From Boswellia sacra (Eukaryota; Streptophyta; Magnoliopsida; Sapindales; Burseraceae): DNA of 64,000 bases. The position numbers and the translations under genes are program-made. The DNA is taken from NCBI GenBank assembly GCA_013180625.2, contig SNVD02012937.1, positions 1-64,000 on the forward strand. Reading direction: 5' to 3'. Shown here one piece after another: positions 22,551 through 34,753 of this stretch (position 1 is the stretch's first letter; each line of letters begins with the position of its first letter). A model generated the notes under the pieces. It saw only the letters and a list, made by a program, of their open reading frames with translations, made no database searches and was not told where the DNA came from.

Positions 22551-22959
22551 ATTTTGAGAAATGGGGTCTTGAGAGCACATTTGGGGTTTCATACAGCCCC
22601 AGCCAAAAGATATATATAAACTTTTTTTTTACAAAAAATATTTTTTTGATATATTCACCGCTTTAACCCTAATTTTAAATTTATAAAATTACCAGTTCAC
22701 CCTTGATTTAAAATTAACTGAAAGTTATCACCCCTGATTTGAAATTGATGAAAATTTACATGTTCACTCCTAATGTTTAAATTTATGAAAAAAATATAAT
22801 TTGAGCCCTAGTAATTTCTTAACAGATAATTAATTGAAGGATGTATTTTTAAAGTATATGAATGAGGATAAGCATGTTATGATGGAATATTATGAAATGT
22901 AAGCTCAATATATTATAAGTTCATCAAATTACTTTTGAGACATCGCGAAGTTCATAAGT

Positions 22960-23260
22960 GGACCAAAATAAAATTGCTTTCTGGAAAAATAGATAATTTA
23001 TTTCAACAACTTACGAAGTTCACTGTCATGATGATTATCTCATAAAATATAATGACAAGGACTACTTTTATGACATCAATCACAGGCAATAGCAAATAAT
23101 TAATTTTGAATTTAGTGGATCAGGGCATTTCATTCACAGAACTAACAAAATTCATAATTCATCCCATATCTTTATCTTCCACGTACGCCACTTACAATTC
23201 GAAAATGCCATATCAAAGCAGCCTTAAAAGAAGATCATCCAAAAATGACAACTCTTGAGA
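22960..23260. repeat. Duplicated intergenic segment D1, copy 1 (matches 49010-49260)
   Basis: Shares the CATAAAATAT...GGACTACTT, AGCAAATAATTA...GGGCATTT, CACTTACAATTCGAAAATGCC and AAAGAAGAT phrases in the same order and orientation as 49010-49260. At 49 kb it lies just 3' of DUF247-B, so this copy marks where a further DUF247 module once stood or was partly copied. Confidence 0.65.
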
Positions 23261-23436
23261 AATGTGATTCATAAATTTAAGTCAATTATCATATTGCTTA
23301 AACGGTAAATTCGAAGAAAAGGAAAAAAGAGAAAATTACTTGCATTTGCAAAATTCACCAAGCAAGTACAGGCACAGATTCGCTTTTGATATTATATATT
23401 TCTAGGAATGGCCCACTCGAAACTTCCTGGTGTTAG

Positions 23437-23758
23437 TTCTACTTTCTCTTTAGATTGCGGTTGTTTTCCATGGCATCAGTCCACCGTTTTCCATGTTGGT
23501 CTTCGAATCTCTGTCTCTACTGTCATAAGCTGACCAAAATTAGGCTATGTTTTAGCTTTGTTTGCATCAGCAGAGCATTCTTCCTACATTGTTGTGCCTG
23601 TTTGTTCTTCATATCCAATGCTTGTTGTTTGTTGAATATTTTTGTAGGCATTGTCACATTGAGGCTGCAATAGTAGTCGTTTAGGAGACTTCTGTGGCGA
23701 CTAAGCCATTGTGCTCATGAGTCAACAAACTGAAACAATAAGCTGTCACGAGAGCCAT
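23437..23758 (-). pseudogene. HABP4/RGG-type mRNA-binding protein-like pseudogene, copy 1
   Basis: Reads from ATG 23758 as Met-Ala-Leu-Val...Leu-Leu-Thr-His-Glu-His, matching the start of the 46-kb copy, then meets TAA after Glu-Val-Ser. The same frame continues through Gln-Gln-Ala-Leu-Asp to Met-Gln-Thr-Lys, where a one-base shift ends it. The C-terminal HABP4-type domain is not preserved here. Copies 2 and 3 share the same order of blocks, so the three are relics of one family. Confidence 0.6.
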
Positions 23759-23759
23759 A

Positions 23760-24297
23760 ATGGAAAGCTTTTCCTTTTCAAAGTTGAAACTTGAATTCCT
23801 TTTCAAAGTTGAAACTTGAAAACTGATTTTATTTGTCTTTCCGGATACATATACGAGTAGCTTGTGTCTGTATTAGAGACAAGTTGATAGTGATCCCAAC
23901 AAGCAAACAACCAAATTATGGCTTTTGTGAATGATATGTAACTCTAGGCCAAACTGATCTTATTACGAATAATTCACGAACTCCTTTGTTTAACATTATT
24001 AGTTATTTCGAGAAATACGATATTGAGCACGTAAGTGTACAAATTCTCTTTGAAGTCTTTTGTTATACGTTGAAGGCAGGCCTTTCTATTAATACTGTTT
24101 AATTCCTCTGTTCCATTCATAGTGTACTTAATTTTTTTGATTTTCTTTTACTACTTCAATTTCTGTTTTTAATGTTCTTATTACATGCAACAGGGAGTTA
24201 CATTTATTCTAGTGTCATGCATCAAATTTATTGACCAAAGAACTAAATTGTTTTAGTTAATTATTTCTCTATTGTTCAATTCATAGTTCTGTACTCT
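23760..24297. other. Upstream flank of the HABP4-like pseudogene
   Basis: No gene. The part 23900-24010 matches 46530-46660 (CTCTAGGCC, AATTCACAAACTCC-type and AGAAATACGATATTGAG phrases), so the duplication extends upstream of the pseudogene start. Confidence 0.5.
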
Positions 24298-25460
24298 AAG
24301 GGTCCATTTGTTTTGGGCTCTAAAATCTGAATCTGAATAGATTTCAGTGGTTAAAAAATTTAAGCCTTTTTTCTGGGCTCTGATCACTTTTTTTAGACAT
24401 ATATATCTGAATGAAAAAAGTGAAAAAATCCACTTTTTCTCATTCAAAACATCTGAATGTAATAAAATATCATAAATATCCTTATATAAAAAATATTTTT
24501 AATTTGAAAAAGTGAATTATCATTAATGCCCCCCTATATTACCAACCAAACTTATGTTTACTGTAAAACCCTAGCTGCCATTCACCTCTTCTATCCTCTA
24601 TGCAAGCCGACACCGACAACAAAATCGGCCAATATCGTTGAAAAAATGCATGCCACAACAATCCTCTCTTCATGATCTACACAACAATTGAAATATTTTT
24701 GGACAATTTATCGTTGTTTCGCTACAAGAAGCACATAAATATGGTGGTGTCGAATCTTTCAAGCCAAATGCGCTTAATTTGTCAAAAGTAATCGGACATA
24801 TTTGTAGATCATGAAGAGCTAATCATTATGGTATTGGCATTGTCATCAGATGGGCAAAATTGACGGTGATCGATGACAGAGGATGTAGTGGCTTCGGATC
24901 TTTTTCGGCTTCCAACAGCCGAACTCCACTCCATTTGTCAAAACTAATCCGATGTGAATAGCCGATTGCTCTGGTACCGGTGTTGTCACTAGATGTACAA
25001 CATCGGTGGCCGACTACAGTAGAGGATGTGGCGGCTCTGATCTAAAATTTCAATTACCTTTTTATTTTAAATAAATAATATTATTTATATTTATTTTATA
25101 TGTAAAAATATAATACAAACATTTATTAATTATTTTATTTTATATGTAACTGAATTTTGAATTTTTTAATAAATAAAAATAATTAGTATAATATAATTTA
25201 TTTAATTGTTAGAATTATAATTTAATTTTATTAAATATATATTTTTTAAGGGATTATAATAAATATAATATTAACTATTTAAATGAAAAAAATATAGTTT
25301 AATTTTATTAAATATTTAACTTTTAATGAATTGTAATAAATATAATACAAAAATTTTACATTTCAACAAGGATAAAAAAAGTTAAATGAAAGTTAAAATA
25401 TTTCCTCACCACTTTTTTTAAGTGATATCTAAAGGAGCAAACAAACATCTTATTAAATGG
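24298..25460. mobile_element. Probable non-autonomous DNA transposon with weak inverted ends
   Basis: The left end GGGTCCATTTGTTTTGGGCT and the reverse complement of AGGAGCAAACAAACAT near the right end are loosely alike, as in many hAT-type MITEs. The centre (24768-24903 and 24921-25042) is an imperfect duplication sharing TTTGTCAAAA and ACAGAGGATGTAGTGGC-type phrases, GC-richer than its surroundings. No exact target duplication was seen. Confidence 0.35.
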
Positions 25461-25902
25461 TATAAATTAAATCCTAAAAAGTGTTTAGACCTAAAAAGTA
25501 CTAAGTGATTGAAACAAAAACAAAACTAAGTGGCATATCTTTGCTTTCCTACTCTACACGGATATATATTAAGCTCCTATAATTGTTTTTTTGTTTTAAA
25601 ATTTTGAATATTTAGAACATTCAACTATAGACAATTTGAAAAATTTATATTTTTAATGGATTTTAACAGAAAGGAGATGTATGTATGATTTTCAAAATTA
25701 GAGGCCATCATAGGAATTTTAGCAAACCTCAGGGGAGGTTTGTGAGATTGACCCTTGTTTATATATTGAATTAAAATTTTAGAGGGCAAGAAGAGAGGAA
25801 TAATAGAAAATTATAATTTAGTAAATTAATATTTAGGTTATTATATTTTATAACAAAATAATAAAAATAGAATAATGTATAAGATTTAAAATAAATCTTT
25901 TG

Positions 25903-25925
25903 TGTGTGTGTGTGTGCGTGCGTGC

Positions 25926-25969
<44 letters not shown>
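25903..25969. repeat. Compound (TG)n(CGTG)n(TA)n microsatellite
   Basis: A TG run with interspersed GCGTGCGTGC, followed by a TA run, ending before TTGCATTTATC. The open frame across it, made of Thr-His and Ile-Tyr pairs, is an artefact. Confidence 0.95.
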
Positions 25970-26181
25970 TGCATTTATCAAGTTTGGGTAGGTTATAGAA
26001 AAAGAATTTTTTCTTATAGTAAAGATATAAGAGTTATGGTTTAAACTTTTTATATCAAAATGTAAATTTTCTCGTAATTTGGCTAGGCTCTAGCCACTTG
26101 ATAGTTCGACCCCTGATTTTGATGACTCGTATTCGGGATTAAGATAGTTTTTATGATTTAAAGTACCGAGAGTTTTACATA

Positions 26182-27594
26182 GGGCTAGGCTCCCCTCTCA
26201 TTTTTTTTTTTGTTTGCCCCGCCCCACCCCATTGCCCTTTTGCCGGGGGAGGGGAGGTGCCTGCCCCGCCCCTAACATTTATATTTTTACAATCATATCC
26301 TTGTAATATTTATATTTTTGCAACTTCGTCCTCCTGTAACATTTTACATCTTTGCAAATAACTCTATTCTTAATTTCTCATCATATCATTTATAATTATG
26401 ATCATTTTTTAACAATCATAAGAACAATAAATCTTCAAACTAAAATAACAAATGGCTGTGTATTACCATTTGATTTTATTAATAATAATGTTACATATTC
26501 TATTAAAAATAATGTTAAAAGTGTATTATTGCTTGTAAACTAGTTAATTAACAATTTTTTAAATAGTTGATAACACAATTAAATAATTTTTCAATAGCAT
26601 GTTGATTTAATTTCAATCTAATAATAGTAATAATATATTGATTATATTAAAGGTATACATTTTGAAAATAATCTTGTTAATATTGCAATAATTTAATTAG
26701 TACTTAATAATCTATATCAAGATTGTATATATTATACAAATTTAATTACTACAAAAATACAAATATTTAATTACCATTTGATTTTATTAGTAATAATGTT
26801 ACATACTCTTTTAGAAATAATGTTAAAAGTGTATTATTGCTCGTAAACTAGTTTATTAATAATTTTTTAAATAGTTAATACAATTAAATAATTTTTCAAT
26901 AGCATGGTGATTTAATTTAAATCTAATAATAGTAATAATATGATTGGCACATACCAATTAATTAACATTATATATATTTATGAAACATTAATAATTTAAT
27001 TAATTAATTTAAATTCTGATAAATCATATATTTAAGGTTATAAGATTATTTTTATCATATTTCTATTTACATATTTAGAAATTAATATATTGATTATATT
27101 AAAGGTATATATTTTGAAAATAATCTTGTTAATATTGTAATAATTTAATTAGTACTTAATAATCTATATCAAGATTGTATTTATTATACAAATTCAATTA
27201 CTATAAAATACAAATATTTTATTTTGTCATTATAACATGACTAAATTGATGTTTATACTAAAATATGTTAATTATTGATTAAAATGTAATTTTTGTTAAA
27301 GTATTTGCATTGTTTATAAAATTATTAAGAATTCACATATATTAAAAGTTTAATAAATATAACCCAAAAAATTACTTAACAGTCCTAAAATTTTAAAACT
27401 TTATAAATACACCTCTAAACATTACGGGGCGGGGTGGGTCAACGTGTCCAAGAGATTGGACTCGGACCCGGACCTGCCCCGGCTGAGGCAAAATTATTTT
27501 GCCCCAGACCCGCCCCAATGATGTTCCGGGGCAGGTTTCATTTGTCCAGGTCCGACCGGGGTAGGGCCTCGGACCCAATGGGCCAAATGCCCAG
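26182..27594. mobile_element. DNA transposon with GC-rich ends and AT-rich core
   Basis: The left end reads TAGGGCTAGGCTCCCC, and the reverse complement of the right end reads TAGGGCTGGGCATTTGG. Both ends carry short C/G-rich tracts (GCCCCGCCCC), while 26300-27400 is almost pure A/T. No transposase and no convincing target duplication, so it is probably an old non-autonomous hAT-like copy. Confidence 0.55.
26455..27215. repeat. Imperfect tandem duplication inside the AT-rich core
   Basis: The run starting TACCATTTGATTTTATTA at about 26464 recurs at about 26773, followed in both copies by AATAATGTTAAAAGTGTATTAT and TTTTTCAATAGCATG. The second copy has about 130 extra bases after AGTAATAATATGATTGG, so one copy has gained or lost a segment. 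Confidence 0.8.
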
Positions 27595-27599
27595 CCCTA

Positions 27600-28220
27600 C
27601 GTAGGGCCCAGTAGAATTGCTATCCCTTCAAGAGCATGAAACCCCAACATGATCGGATCTCTCTTGTTCAAAATGCTGTTTGATAGAATCTTAAGAGGTT
27701 CAATAAATACTGATCCATTTCAGATTAACAATAAACTCTTTAAAAATAATCAATTAATCTAATTACAACTGGAATAGCGTCTATATAGACAGAATTAAAG
27801 ATAAATGTCGATCAATATTGACATGACCCACCTCTAGCTACACGGGCGAATCATGCCTAAAACTGTGGACTACTGACTGTTTCTTAATTCTTGTCTTTTT
27901 CATGGAACAAACTTGAAATAATTTCCATTACATCCACAAATGAAATTTAAATAAAACAATTTAACTATTACAACCTTGACCTATCCTTGCACCATCACGT
28001 GGCTGGGCCTCCACACTTCCTAACTAGATCACATTTTGCTTTCATCCTAGGGGAAAAAAATTTAAAAAAAAAAAGAAAGAAAAATCTAGAGATAAAGAAG
28101 AGAAGAGGATAGACGTGAGAAGGGGCAGAGAGCTCAAGGAAAGTGGCAGATTTGGAGGATTTGGAGGGCCTTCTCAAGGTAATTTTCATAATTTCAAAAT
28201 AATATTAGGTTATTTTTGTA
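27600..28220. other. Intergenic DNA, partly duplicated at 48.6 kb
   Basis: The part 27720-27830 matches 48630-48740 (ATTAATCTAATTACAACTGG, ATAGACAGAATTAAAGATAA). The purine-rich stretch 28050-28190 ends in CTCAAG followed by GTAATTTTC and could be an old first exon, but no continuing frame was found. Confidence 0.45.
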
Positions 28221-28450
28221 GACTAGCCGAATGGTACTCACTTTAAACTGGAATGACCTTTGGGGTCTTGAGTTCGAGTGGGGGAGGCGTCACTGGGTGT
28301 AGATACCCAGTGGACAAAACCGTGCGGGCCAGTGGGCCCAGAGCGGACAATATCTTAGAGTGTGTGGCCATGTACCTGTAACCCGGTGGCTCGGTAGGGG
28401 GTCCGTGCGCGCCCGGGAGAGATCGGGCGGGGAATGAGTCGTTACATAAA
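28218..28450 (+). repeat. tRNA-derived SINE-like element
   Basis: An A-box-like TAGCCGAATGG at 28224-28234 and a B-box-like AGTTCGAGTGG at 28271-28281 are spaced as in a Pol III promoter. They are followed by a GC-rich body unlike the flanks (CACTGGGTGTAGATACCCAG, CGTGCGCGCCCGGGAGAG). No tRNA cloverleaf forms, so it is not a tRNA gene. Ends and target duplication are not resolved. Confidence 0.5.
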
Positions 28451-28676
28451 AAGGCACCTTTTTATCAATTTCTCAGTTTAGATTTTGGTCTCACCTTTAT
28501 TTACATAGCATATTATAGCAAATGCGGACTTTAATTTGGCATTGGAGTGCCTTTGCAAGCACCCAACCCCTCTTTTTGGTTCGATGGAGTAGCATCTAGA
28601 GGAGATGATGAAGATTTCATGCAGGTTGCTGCGTGAAGTATGAAGTTGAGAGTGATGTTGTATGTTAGCTCAAACT

Positions 28677-29482
28677 AGAGGCAGTGGCGGACCTCGGGGG
28701 GACCAGGCGGCCCAGGCCCCTTCTGAAAATTTAAAATTTCTTTGTGCTCCCTTGTTTCTAATCATTTACAGTTACACCATTCTTAAAAAAATTAAAACTA
28801 ATTTTTTTATTGTCTTTCTCTCTTTCTCTCTTTTATTTTTAAATCAATAGCCTATCAAACTTATATTTTTATAGTTATATTATATATAACATTTGAATAA
28901 TATCTTTCTTTTTATAATTTGTATGTATTGAATAGCATGAAATTAGTAAACTTTATATTTTAAAAAAATTATGCTTGAGTCTTCTTATTATTTTTATACA
29001 TTGATAATTGTAATGGTTATTGTAAATTAATAATTTGTAAAAAAAAATGAAGGCATATTTTAAAAGAAAAAATTATTTTTAAGTTGACATCATCATGTCT
29101 AAAAAAAATGTTAACAATTTAATATAAAGTTATCTTGAAATAAATAGAAAAAGTTTACTTATGAATTTCAAACATAGAAGCCGAAATTTAGATTATAATG
29201 TTATTCTATGAATATAAATAAAAATATTTTTTTATATATAACAATAAGATAATTCTGCTATGTTTTTTAAATATAAATACTCGTCAATGACAATAATTTT
29301 TATATATTTATAAAATAAATTATTAAATATTAATATTTTATACTTTGATTATTGTATTAGGATTATTTAATTTAAAAATATAAGATTCATTATATCTACT
29401 GTTTATATTTATATATTTAAAAAATATTAATTTTAAATTATAGAAGTGTTCCTCTAAAATAAAATCTTGTGTCCGCCGCTTA
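28677..29482. mobile_element. Non-autonomous DNA transposon with CAGTGGCGGAC / GTCCGCCGCT ends
   Basis: The left end AGGCAGTGGCGGACC and the reverse complement of the right end AAGCGGCGGAC are inverted copies; ACTAG flanks both sides. Ends of this type are common in plant hAT-like non-autonomous elements. The left subterminal part is G/C-rich and the rest AT-rich with no gene. It lies within 90 bases of where DUF247-A loses similarity to DUF247-B. Confidence 0.55.
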
Positions 29483-29494
29483 CTAGCTTTGCAT

Positions 29495-30546
29495 TCACAA
29501 GCTTATTAGATAATTCCAATTTGGGTGAAATCTAAGGATATTAATAATTTTACAATTATTGGCCATCTTTGAAGACGAATGAAACAAACTACATATGAAC
29601 CTACAGTTATTGTCTTCTCTCACATTCCTACTTTCCCTTTTCGGAGGCAAATGAAACCATTGACGGATGACTTCTGAAACTTTAATACATCTGTCGAGCT
29701 TTGAACAAATGAACGTACATTTATTCTCTTCTCTAACATCCATACTGTCCATTACTGAATGATATGTCCACCTCCTATGTAATACTCCCAGTAGATGCTC
29801 CACGGATTGGATGCAGTATCTTCCATCCTTTAGTACAGGCCCTGGCTTCGGAACCACATTAATGCCATTATAATATTGAAAAAGCATGTGACAAAGGCTT
29901 TTATCGGTTGGCATCTTAGTAATTTCAACGAATTTCTGAAGAACAAAGAAGGGAATTTGATTTTCAACTAATAATAAATCGCGGGCCACACTAACACCAA
30001 GCCAACCTATTCGTTTAGGATAGGATCACCAATTTCTGTCGGGATTGCCAATATCCACTTGCGAAATAGCTCAACGATGAAGCAAGCATCGAGTAACATC
30101 ATTTCCACAAACTCGTAATCCTTGAGATCTATGGGATCTGCATAACAAGCGCGAGCTTGTCCTTTCAATTCCCACAAAACTGAGACATAGTTTTTCGTAC
30201 CATTTTGCTCCGTTCGGCTCAAAAGTTGTTTCAGATAGCGAAGCTTGTGCTTTTCCATTGCACTTAAGTGATTCTTGCGCCGGTGGTAAGGACCAATTGC
30301 GAGTACATGAGGTTCATAGGCCTTTGCATTCACGTTACGAAGAAGTTCATGTACTTTAAATATTTTTCCGGCACGTGACATTGGATTTGGAGATAAAGCT
30401 TGAAGTTTCGCATCAATATGAGTTGATAATTCATTAGCATTACAAATATTCTCCGTGCCGTTATTAATAGGTACTTGATCACCTATGATATCAACGTTCC
30501 CCAACTCTTCCTCTGAATAATGTTCAACTATTTCATCATTGGCCAT
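29495..30546 (-). pseudogene. DUF247 (UPF0481) pseudogene A, frameshifted and 3'-truncated
   Basis: The N-terminal piece (30007-30546, ATG at 30546) is a close paralogue of DUF247-B. Compared with B, one base is missing in the codon pair after Ile-Leu-Asn (about 30010-30015), and the frame ends at once. The second piece (29495-29989) continues the match from Ala-Arg-Asp-Leu-Leu-Leu-Val-Glu-Asn-Gln until about 29563, after which the C-terminal 200 residues and the membrane segment are gone. DUF247 genes usually have one coding exon. A shortened N-terminal protein could still be made, but nothing supports it. Confidence 0.9.
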
Positions 30547-32036
30547 TGCCTTCCCTAATGATCATCATTTGGGACATAAGTTATAAAATAATTAAATTAC
30601 AATTACAAATCATCAAATCGTATTGTTTAAAATGCCGCGGTGGAGAACACATTTGTTTTTATAACATGACTTCCCTAAATATTCAATTTGAAATGACAAC
30701 AATCCTAATTCTTGGAGGAAAGGGTGCGTACTCTAGTTGTATTATATATAATTTTCATTTTCTATTTTCAAAACAAACGAAACATTGTGGACTTATTATA
30801 ACTAATAAGTAACAGAACAAAAAATTAATTAAAAAACAACTATTATTTCCATTTGAAAATTCATTTGTCCAAACTAAAAAAAAAAAAAAATTAGTTTCCA
30901 AACCAAATGGGGACTCGACTAATATGTTAAAATTATTTGTGGTCTCTTGTTTGGCTTGTTTCCAAGGGAATGGGACAAGACTAAATTTTATTCCTCTAAA
31001 TAGTCCCATTACTTTGGGACTCCAAAGGACTCCCTCCTGCGAGGTAATAATATTGTAATAAATGAATAAGTAAATTATTATTAGATAACTATAAAACAAA
31101 TGATTCTATTGGCAAATAATTAGTAATTTATATTTTTAAATAATAATTATTTTAAATGATTTATATTTAAATAATATTTATATAATTATTAATTTACTGA
31201 AATTAAAATATTATGATATCACTAAAATCATTAATTTTGTAATTTTTATATTTATTAATTACTAAAATATAATAGAAAAATATTAATAAATGATTTTTTT
31301 ACTAATGTTTAAATATTTGACAATTTTTATCTTAATTTTATTTTAAATATAATTATAATTTATTAATAATTGAAAATTAATAAATAGCTTAAAATATAAA
31401 TTAAATATTAATTATATATTTTTCACTTATTTTTTAATACCTTATTCGTGTGAATAGATATTATCAATTATTTAATATTTCAATATAACCATTGAGTTAA
31501 TTTTTAAATTAAATTATATTTAATGTTTAAGTTTTTTTCTTTTTATAGATTACTCAAAGTAGTTTAGTTCAGTCCTATTATACATCAACATGGGACAACT
31601 TTTCGAAGAAGGGGTTTTGATAATTTGTTTTTGGTTTAGATTATTACCAAGAAAATGTGAGGAAGAGACTTGAAGGCTATGGTGATGGAGTCGCAAAGGC
31701 CTCAAACGATCGAAACCTGGTCAAATCTAGGAAAACCCAGAAATATCTAAACCAACTCAACCATGACCAAGTATAGTCAAATGTAACTATGTATGGTCGG
31801 GCGTAAAGAGGGGATACTTGATCGTAACTCAAGTATGGTTGGATATGGCCAAACTTATTGTGCCGGCCTGTGCATATTCCTGGATCCTTGTTATAGCCTT
31901 TCTAATAACACTTGTACGACCAGCTCGCCAAAGATATAGGCAGCTAGAACTTGGGAGAGTCCACTTTCCCACTCAAATGAGCTTTCTCTACATATCACAG
32001 TTTGTGAAAGCATAGACTAAAGAAGTTAGTCTATGC
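30547..32036. repeat. Upstream region of DUF247-A, duplicated at 51183-52650
   Basis: Matches the region upstream of DUF247-B over its full length: GGGACTCCAAAGGACTCCC, a long AT-only stretch, and the GGTCAAATCTAGGAAAACCC block. The two differ by scattered substitutions and small indels. No gene. The shared upstream sequence shows that the duplication included the promoter. Confidence 0.85.
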
Positions 32037-32475
32037 TTACTCGATGAGGCTATAGTAACCAACTACTACAGCACTTTGCCTAATCTAAGACGTTGATCCT
32101 CACTCTTACAAGCCAACTAGTACAGCACTTCGCCTAACCGATATATGCATGGTTTGATAATAAGTGTAAAACAATTTCTTGAACGAGCCAATTAAGATAG
32201 CAAAGTGCCAATGATGACAGAAATCATCACGTCAGAAGTTGAAATTTTAGTTTGTTTCCACTTATTAGATCTGGAAGACTTGAACTAAATTAAATCAAAT
32301 TAGAAACATAAATCAAAATTAATTATGTAGGGTACTTACTTGTCTGACGAAGGTCTTTTATCGCTGATCCCACTAAGATCTTCCCAGTAATTAATCGGGA
32401 CGATTGATTGATTCCTGTTTTTCAAAGAGTAAATATGTGCCAAAAAGTTAAAAATGTAAAAGTTTCTTTTAGACA
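32037..32475 (-). repeat. R1 repeat, copy b
   Basis: Carries GCAAAGTGCCAATGATGACAG (32199-32219) and the downstream TTAGTTTGTTTCCA...ACTAAATTAAATCAAATTAGA block. The possible exon (about 32340-32415) is frameshifted relative to copies a and c. The first 110 bases show a local duplication of the CAACTACTACAGCACTTTGCC phrase. Confidence 0.6.
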
Positions 32476-33504
32476 AAATTAATTCCACGTGAATATCCTC
32501 CACTTTTTTGAAATAGTCTCTAATAATTCTACCGTCACATTGCTTTCGTTAAGGTTTATACATTTTTAAGAGTAATTTGGTTACCTTTTACCTTATCTTA
32601 AGAACGGCAAACTTACTTTAACAGATGAAAATAATTAAATAAAATTATTAAATTTAATATAAATTCCTTTTTCTTTTAATAAAAATCTTTATTAAAATCA
32701 ATAATAATAAAAAACTGGCTTTTATATCTCTTCTTCTCTCTTCTTTTCATCTATTTTCCCTCTTGATTTTGTGGCATATTCTCCTCTTTCATCTCTCTTT
32801 CTCTTGCATCTTTCAAGAAGTCATATGTACCAAAACAAAATTAAATTAAATGCACACTATCATGTAAAATAATATAAGATTAATTAAAAAATGGAATATA
32901 AATATTTTCTTAATATCTTTTAATTTAATAGTTTCATGGAATATAATTTAATTTAAGTCTAAATCCTTTTACGAAAATATTTATTTCCGAAACGGATTTT
33001 GCAGGAAGTACAAAAACACGTGATATTTGAGAAATATTATATAAAATTAATGATAAATAATTGAATGTAATTTTGTTAAAAATAAAATAATAAATTTTAT
33101 ATATAATTTAATTATAAATAAATATTATAAGAATATTTTAGCGAATTCAAGTGAATATTTCAAAATAATTTTGGGACACGAGATCATTTGGCCGATTTTT
33201 GGGCCCCAGAAACGTTGAAACTTTCATATCAAAACAAAAATGACTGCCGCATCATTATTGATTAAGGCAGTTCTTCTGTTTTTTTTTTTTAATTATTTTA
33301 TAAAATCTCTCTTCCACTGATATCTCTCTCCATCACTTCCACCTCATTTACAAATAACACTAGCTACTTCAATATGATCTCCTTTAATTAGGACAATTAT
33401 TTTTCTTATCTTAAATATCCAACTAAGATAAAATATATAGTGGTTTAATTTGAAGATTAAGATTCTAACTTTCAGATGTTTGGTTGTACATAGCCTTCAC
33501 GTGA
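32476..33504. other. AT-rich intergenic DNA between R1b and R1c
   Basis: No gene. The parts 32480-32850 and 33230-33480 match 59900-60280 and 60700-60990, including a CT-rich leader (TCTCTTCTTCTCTCTTCTTTTC) and the TTGAAGATTAAGATTCT phrase, so both R1 copies and their spacer were duplicated as one block. Confidence 0.55.
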
Positions 33505-33925
33505 CTGTCTTTCCTCACTTGATGAGGCTATATGTAGTGAACCAGGCCAGCTAATACACAGCATTTTGCCTATAATCTAAGATATTGATCCATGGTTTGG
33601 TCATAAGTACAGAAAAAAAAAATTTGATCCAGCCAATGAAGAGCAAAGTGCCACTGATGAGAGAAATCAGATCTAAAGTTTAGATTAATTTGATTTCGTT
33701 CCATCTACTACTAGATCTAGAACTAAATTAAATCAAATTACAAATATAAAATTGAAATTAACTATATAAATTGAAATTAAACAATGTGTAGAGAAAGAAC
33801 TTACTTGCTTGAAGACGGTCTTTAGTTCCTCACTAGCTCTAACATCCTCCAAGTAGATATTGAGATGATCGATTATTTCTGCTCTTCAAAGAATATGTGT
33901 GTTGCCAGAAAATTAATGAGTACAA
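33505..33925 (-). repeat. R1 repeat, copy c, with the clearest possible exon (33805-33878)
   Basis: On the minus strand 33805-33878 (74 bp) lies between an AGAGCAG acceptor and a GTAAGT donor and reads open as a 24-residue peptide containing Tyr-Leu-Glu-Asp-Val-Arg-Ala-Ser-Glu-Glu-Leu-Lys. It differs from the 77-bp copy a by exactly one codon in length, with mostly conservative changes, which hints at past coding constraint. The protein family is not recognised, and no further exons could be joined to it. Confidence 0.5.
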
Positions 33926-34753
33926 TTTTTTTTTTTTAACAACTACTCATAATGGAACTTTTATCTACAAGTATTGAAGTACAGCTATAATGGGGGCCAA
34001 AGATGCTTTCCGCCAATTTTTTCCATCCATATATATATTGAAAAAAAGGGTCCTAAAACACAAAATTAATTAATTAGATGCAAGGTTGTATTAAGCATTT
34101 AAAGGTTGCTTTCTCATCGTTGAAAGTTGAAATTACTGTACTACCGTGTGCAAAACGCTCACCTTTTTGAGCTTAAAAAGGTTTTTATTTTGTGGAAAAA
34201 TTAACAAACACATCCAATATTTGATATTTGTAGTCAAAGAAAGACTACAGTTAAACTTAAAACTAAAATATCCATCTTTAATTTTAACTGGCTGCTTATT
34301 TGAATACAACTAAGTTAGGGTAATTTGTTTTAAAAAAAAAAAGGTTGTTGAAAGGGTATATAAAGTAATTCCATACCCTTCCAACAACCATTATTTTGAT
34401 TGTTTTCGTCTTAATTTAAGACCACACGTTTAAAAGCGGCTCCCCATTTATTTAATTAAGTATATCGTTTTATTGAAAAAGTTGTTGAACAGAAATTACC
34501 TTAATGTATATCACAATTCACAAGTTAGGGATTAATTAACAGAGTAAAAGCATATACTGACTTTTAGTTGTGATCAGTTTGTGAGATATAAAAATTAAAA
34601 CAAAAACGAAAGCATAAACACACACGACTCTTAATTATGTATTAAATTAAGTACTTCACAGGATTCCTCTCACTATGCACACTTCAAGAAGCTCATACAT
34701 ATGAAAAACATAGGAAGAAATCTATCTGTCAATATGCAAAAGCTAGTAATGCT
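33926..34753. other. AT-rich intergenic DNA
   Basis: No gene recognised. A short minus-strand open stretch near 33940-34020 lies just upstream of the R1c exon and could be leader sequence. Several poly-A/T tracts are present (33920-33935, 34328-34340). Confidence 0.4.

Noticed and set aside
25771..25974. Minus-strand frame rich in Thr-His and Ile-Tyr pairs
   Set aside because: Translation of a compound microsatellite.
28224..28300. tRNA gene
   Set aside because: Only box A and box B are recognisable; no cloverleaf or acceptor stem can be formed.
31818..32015. 65-codon plus-strand frame in the DUF247-A upstream region
   Set aside because: The duplicated copy near 52440-52640 has frame-breaking differences, so it is not conserved as protein.
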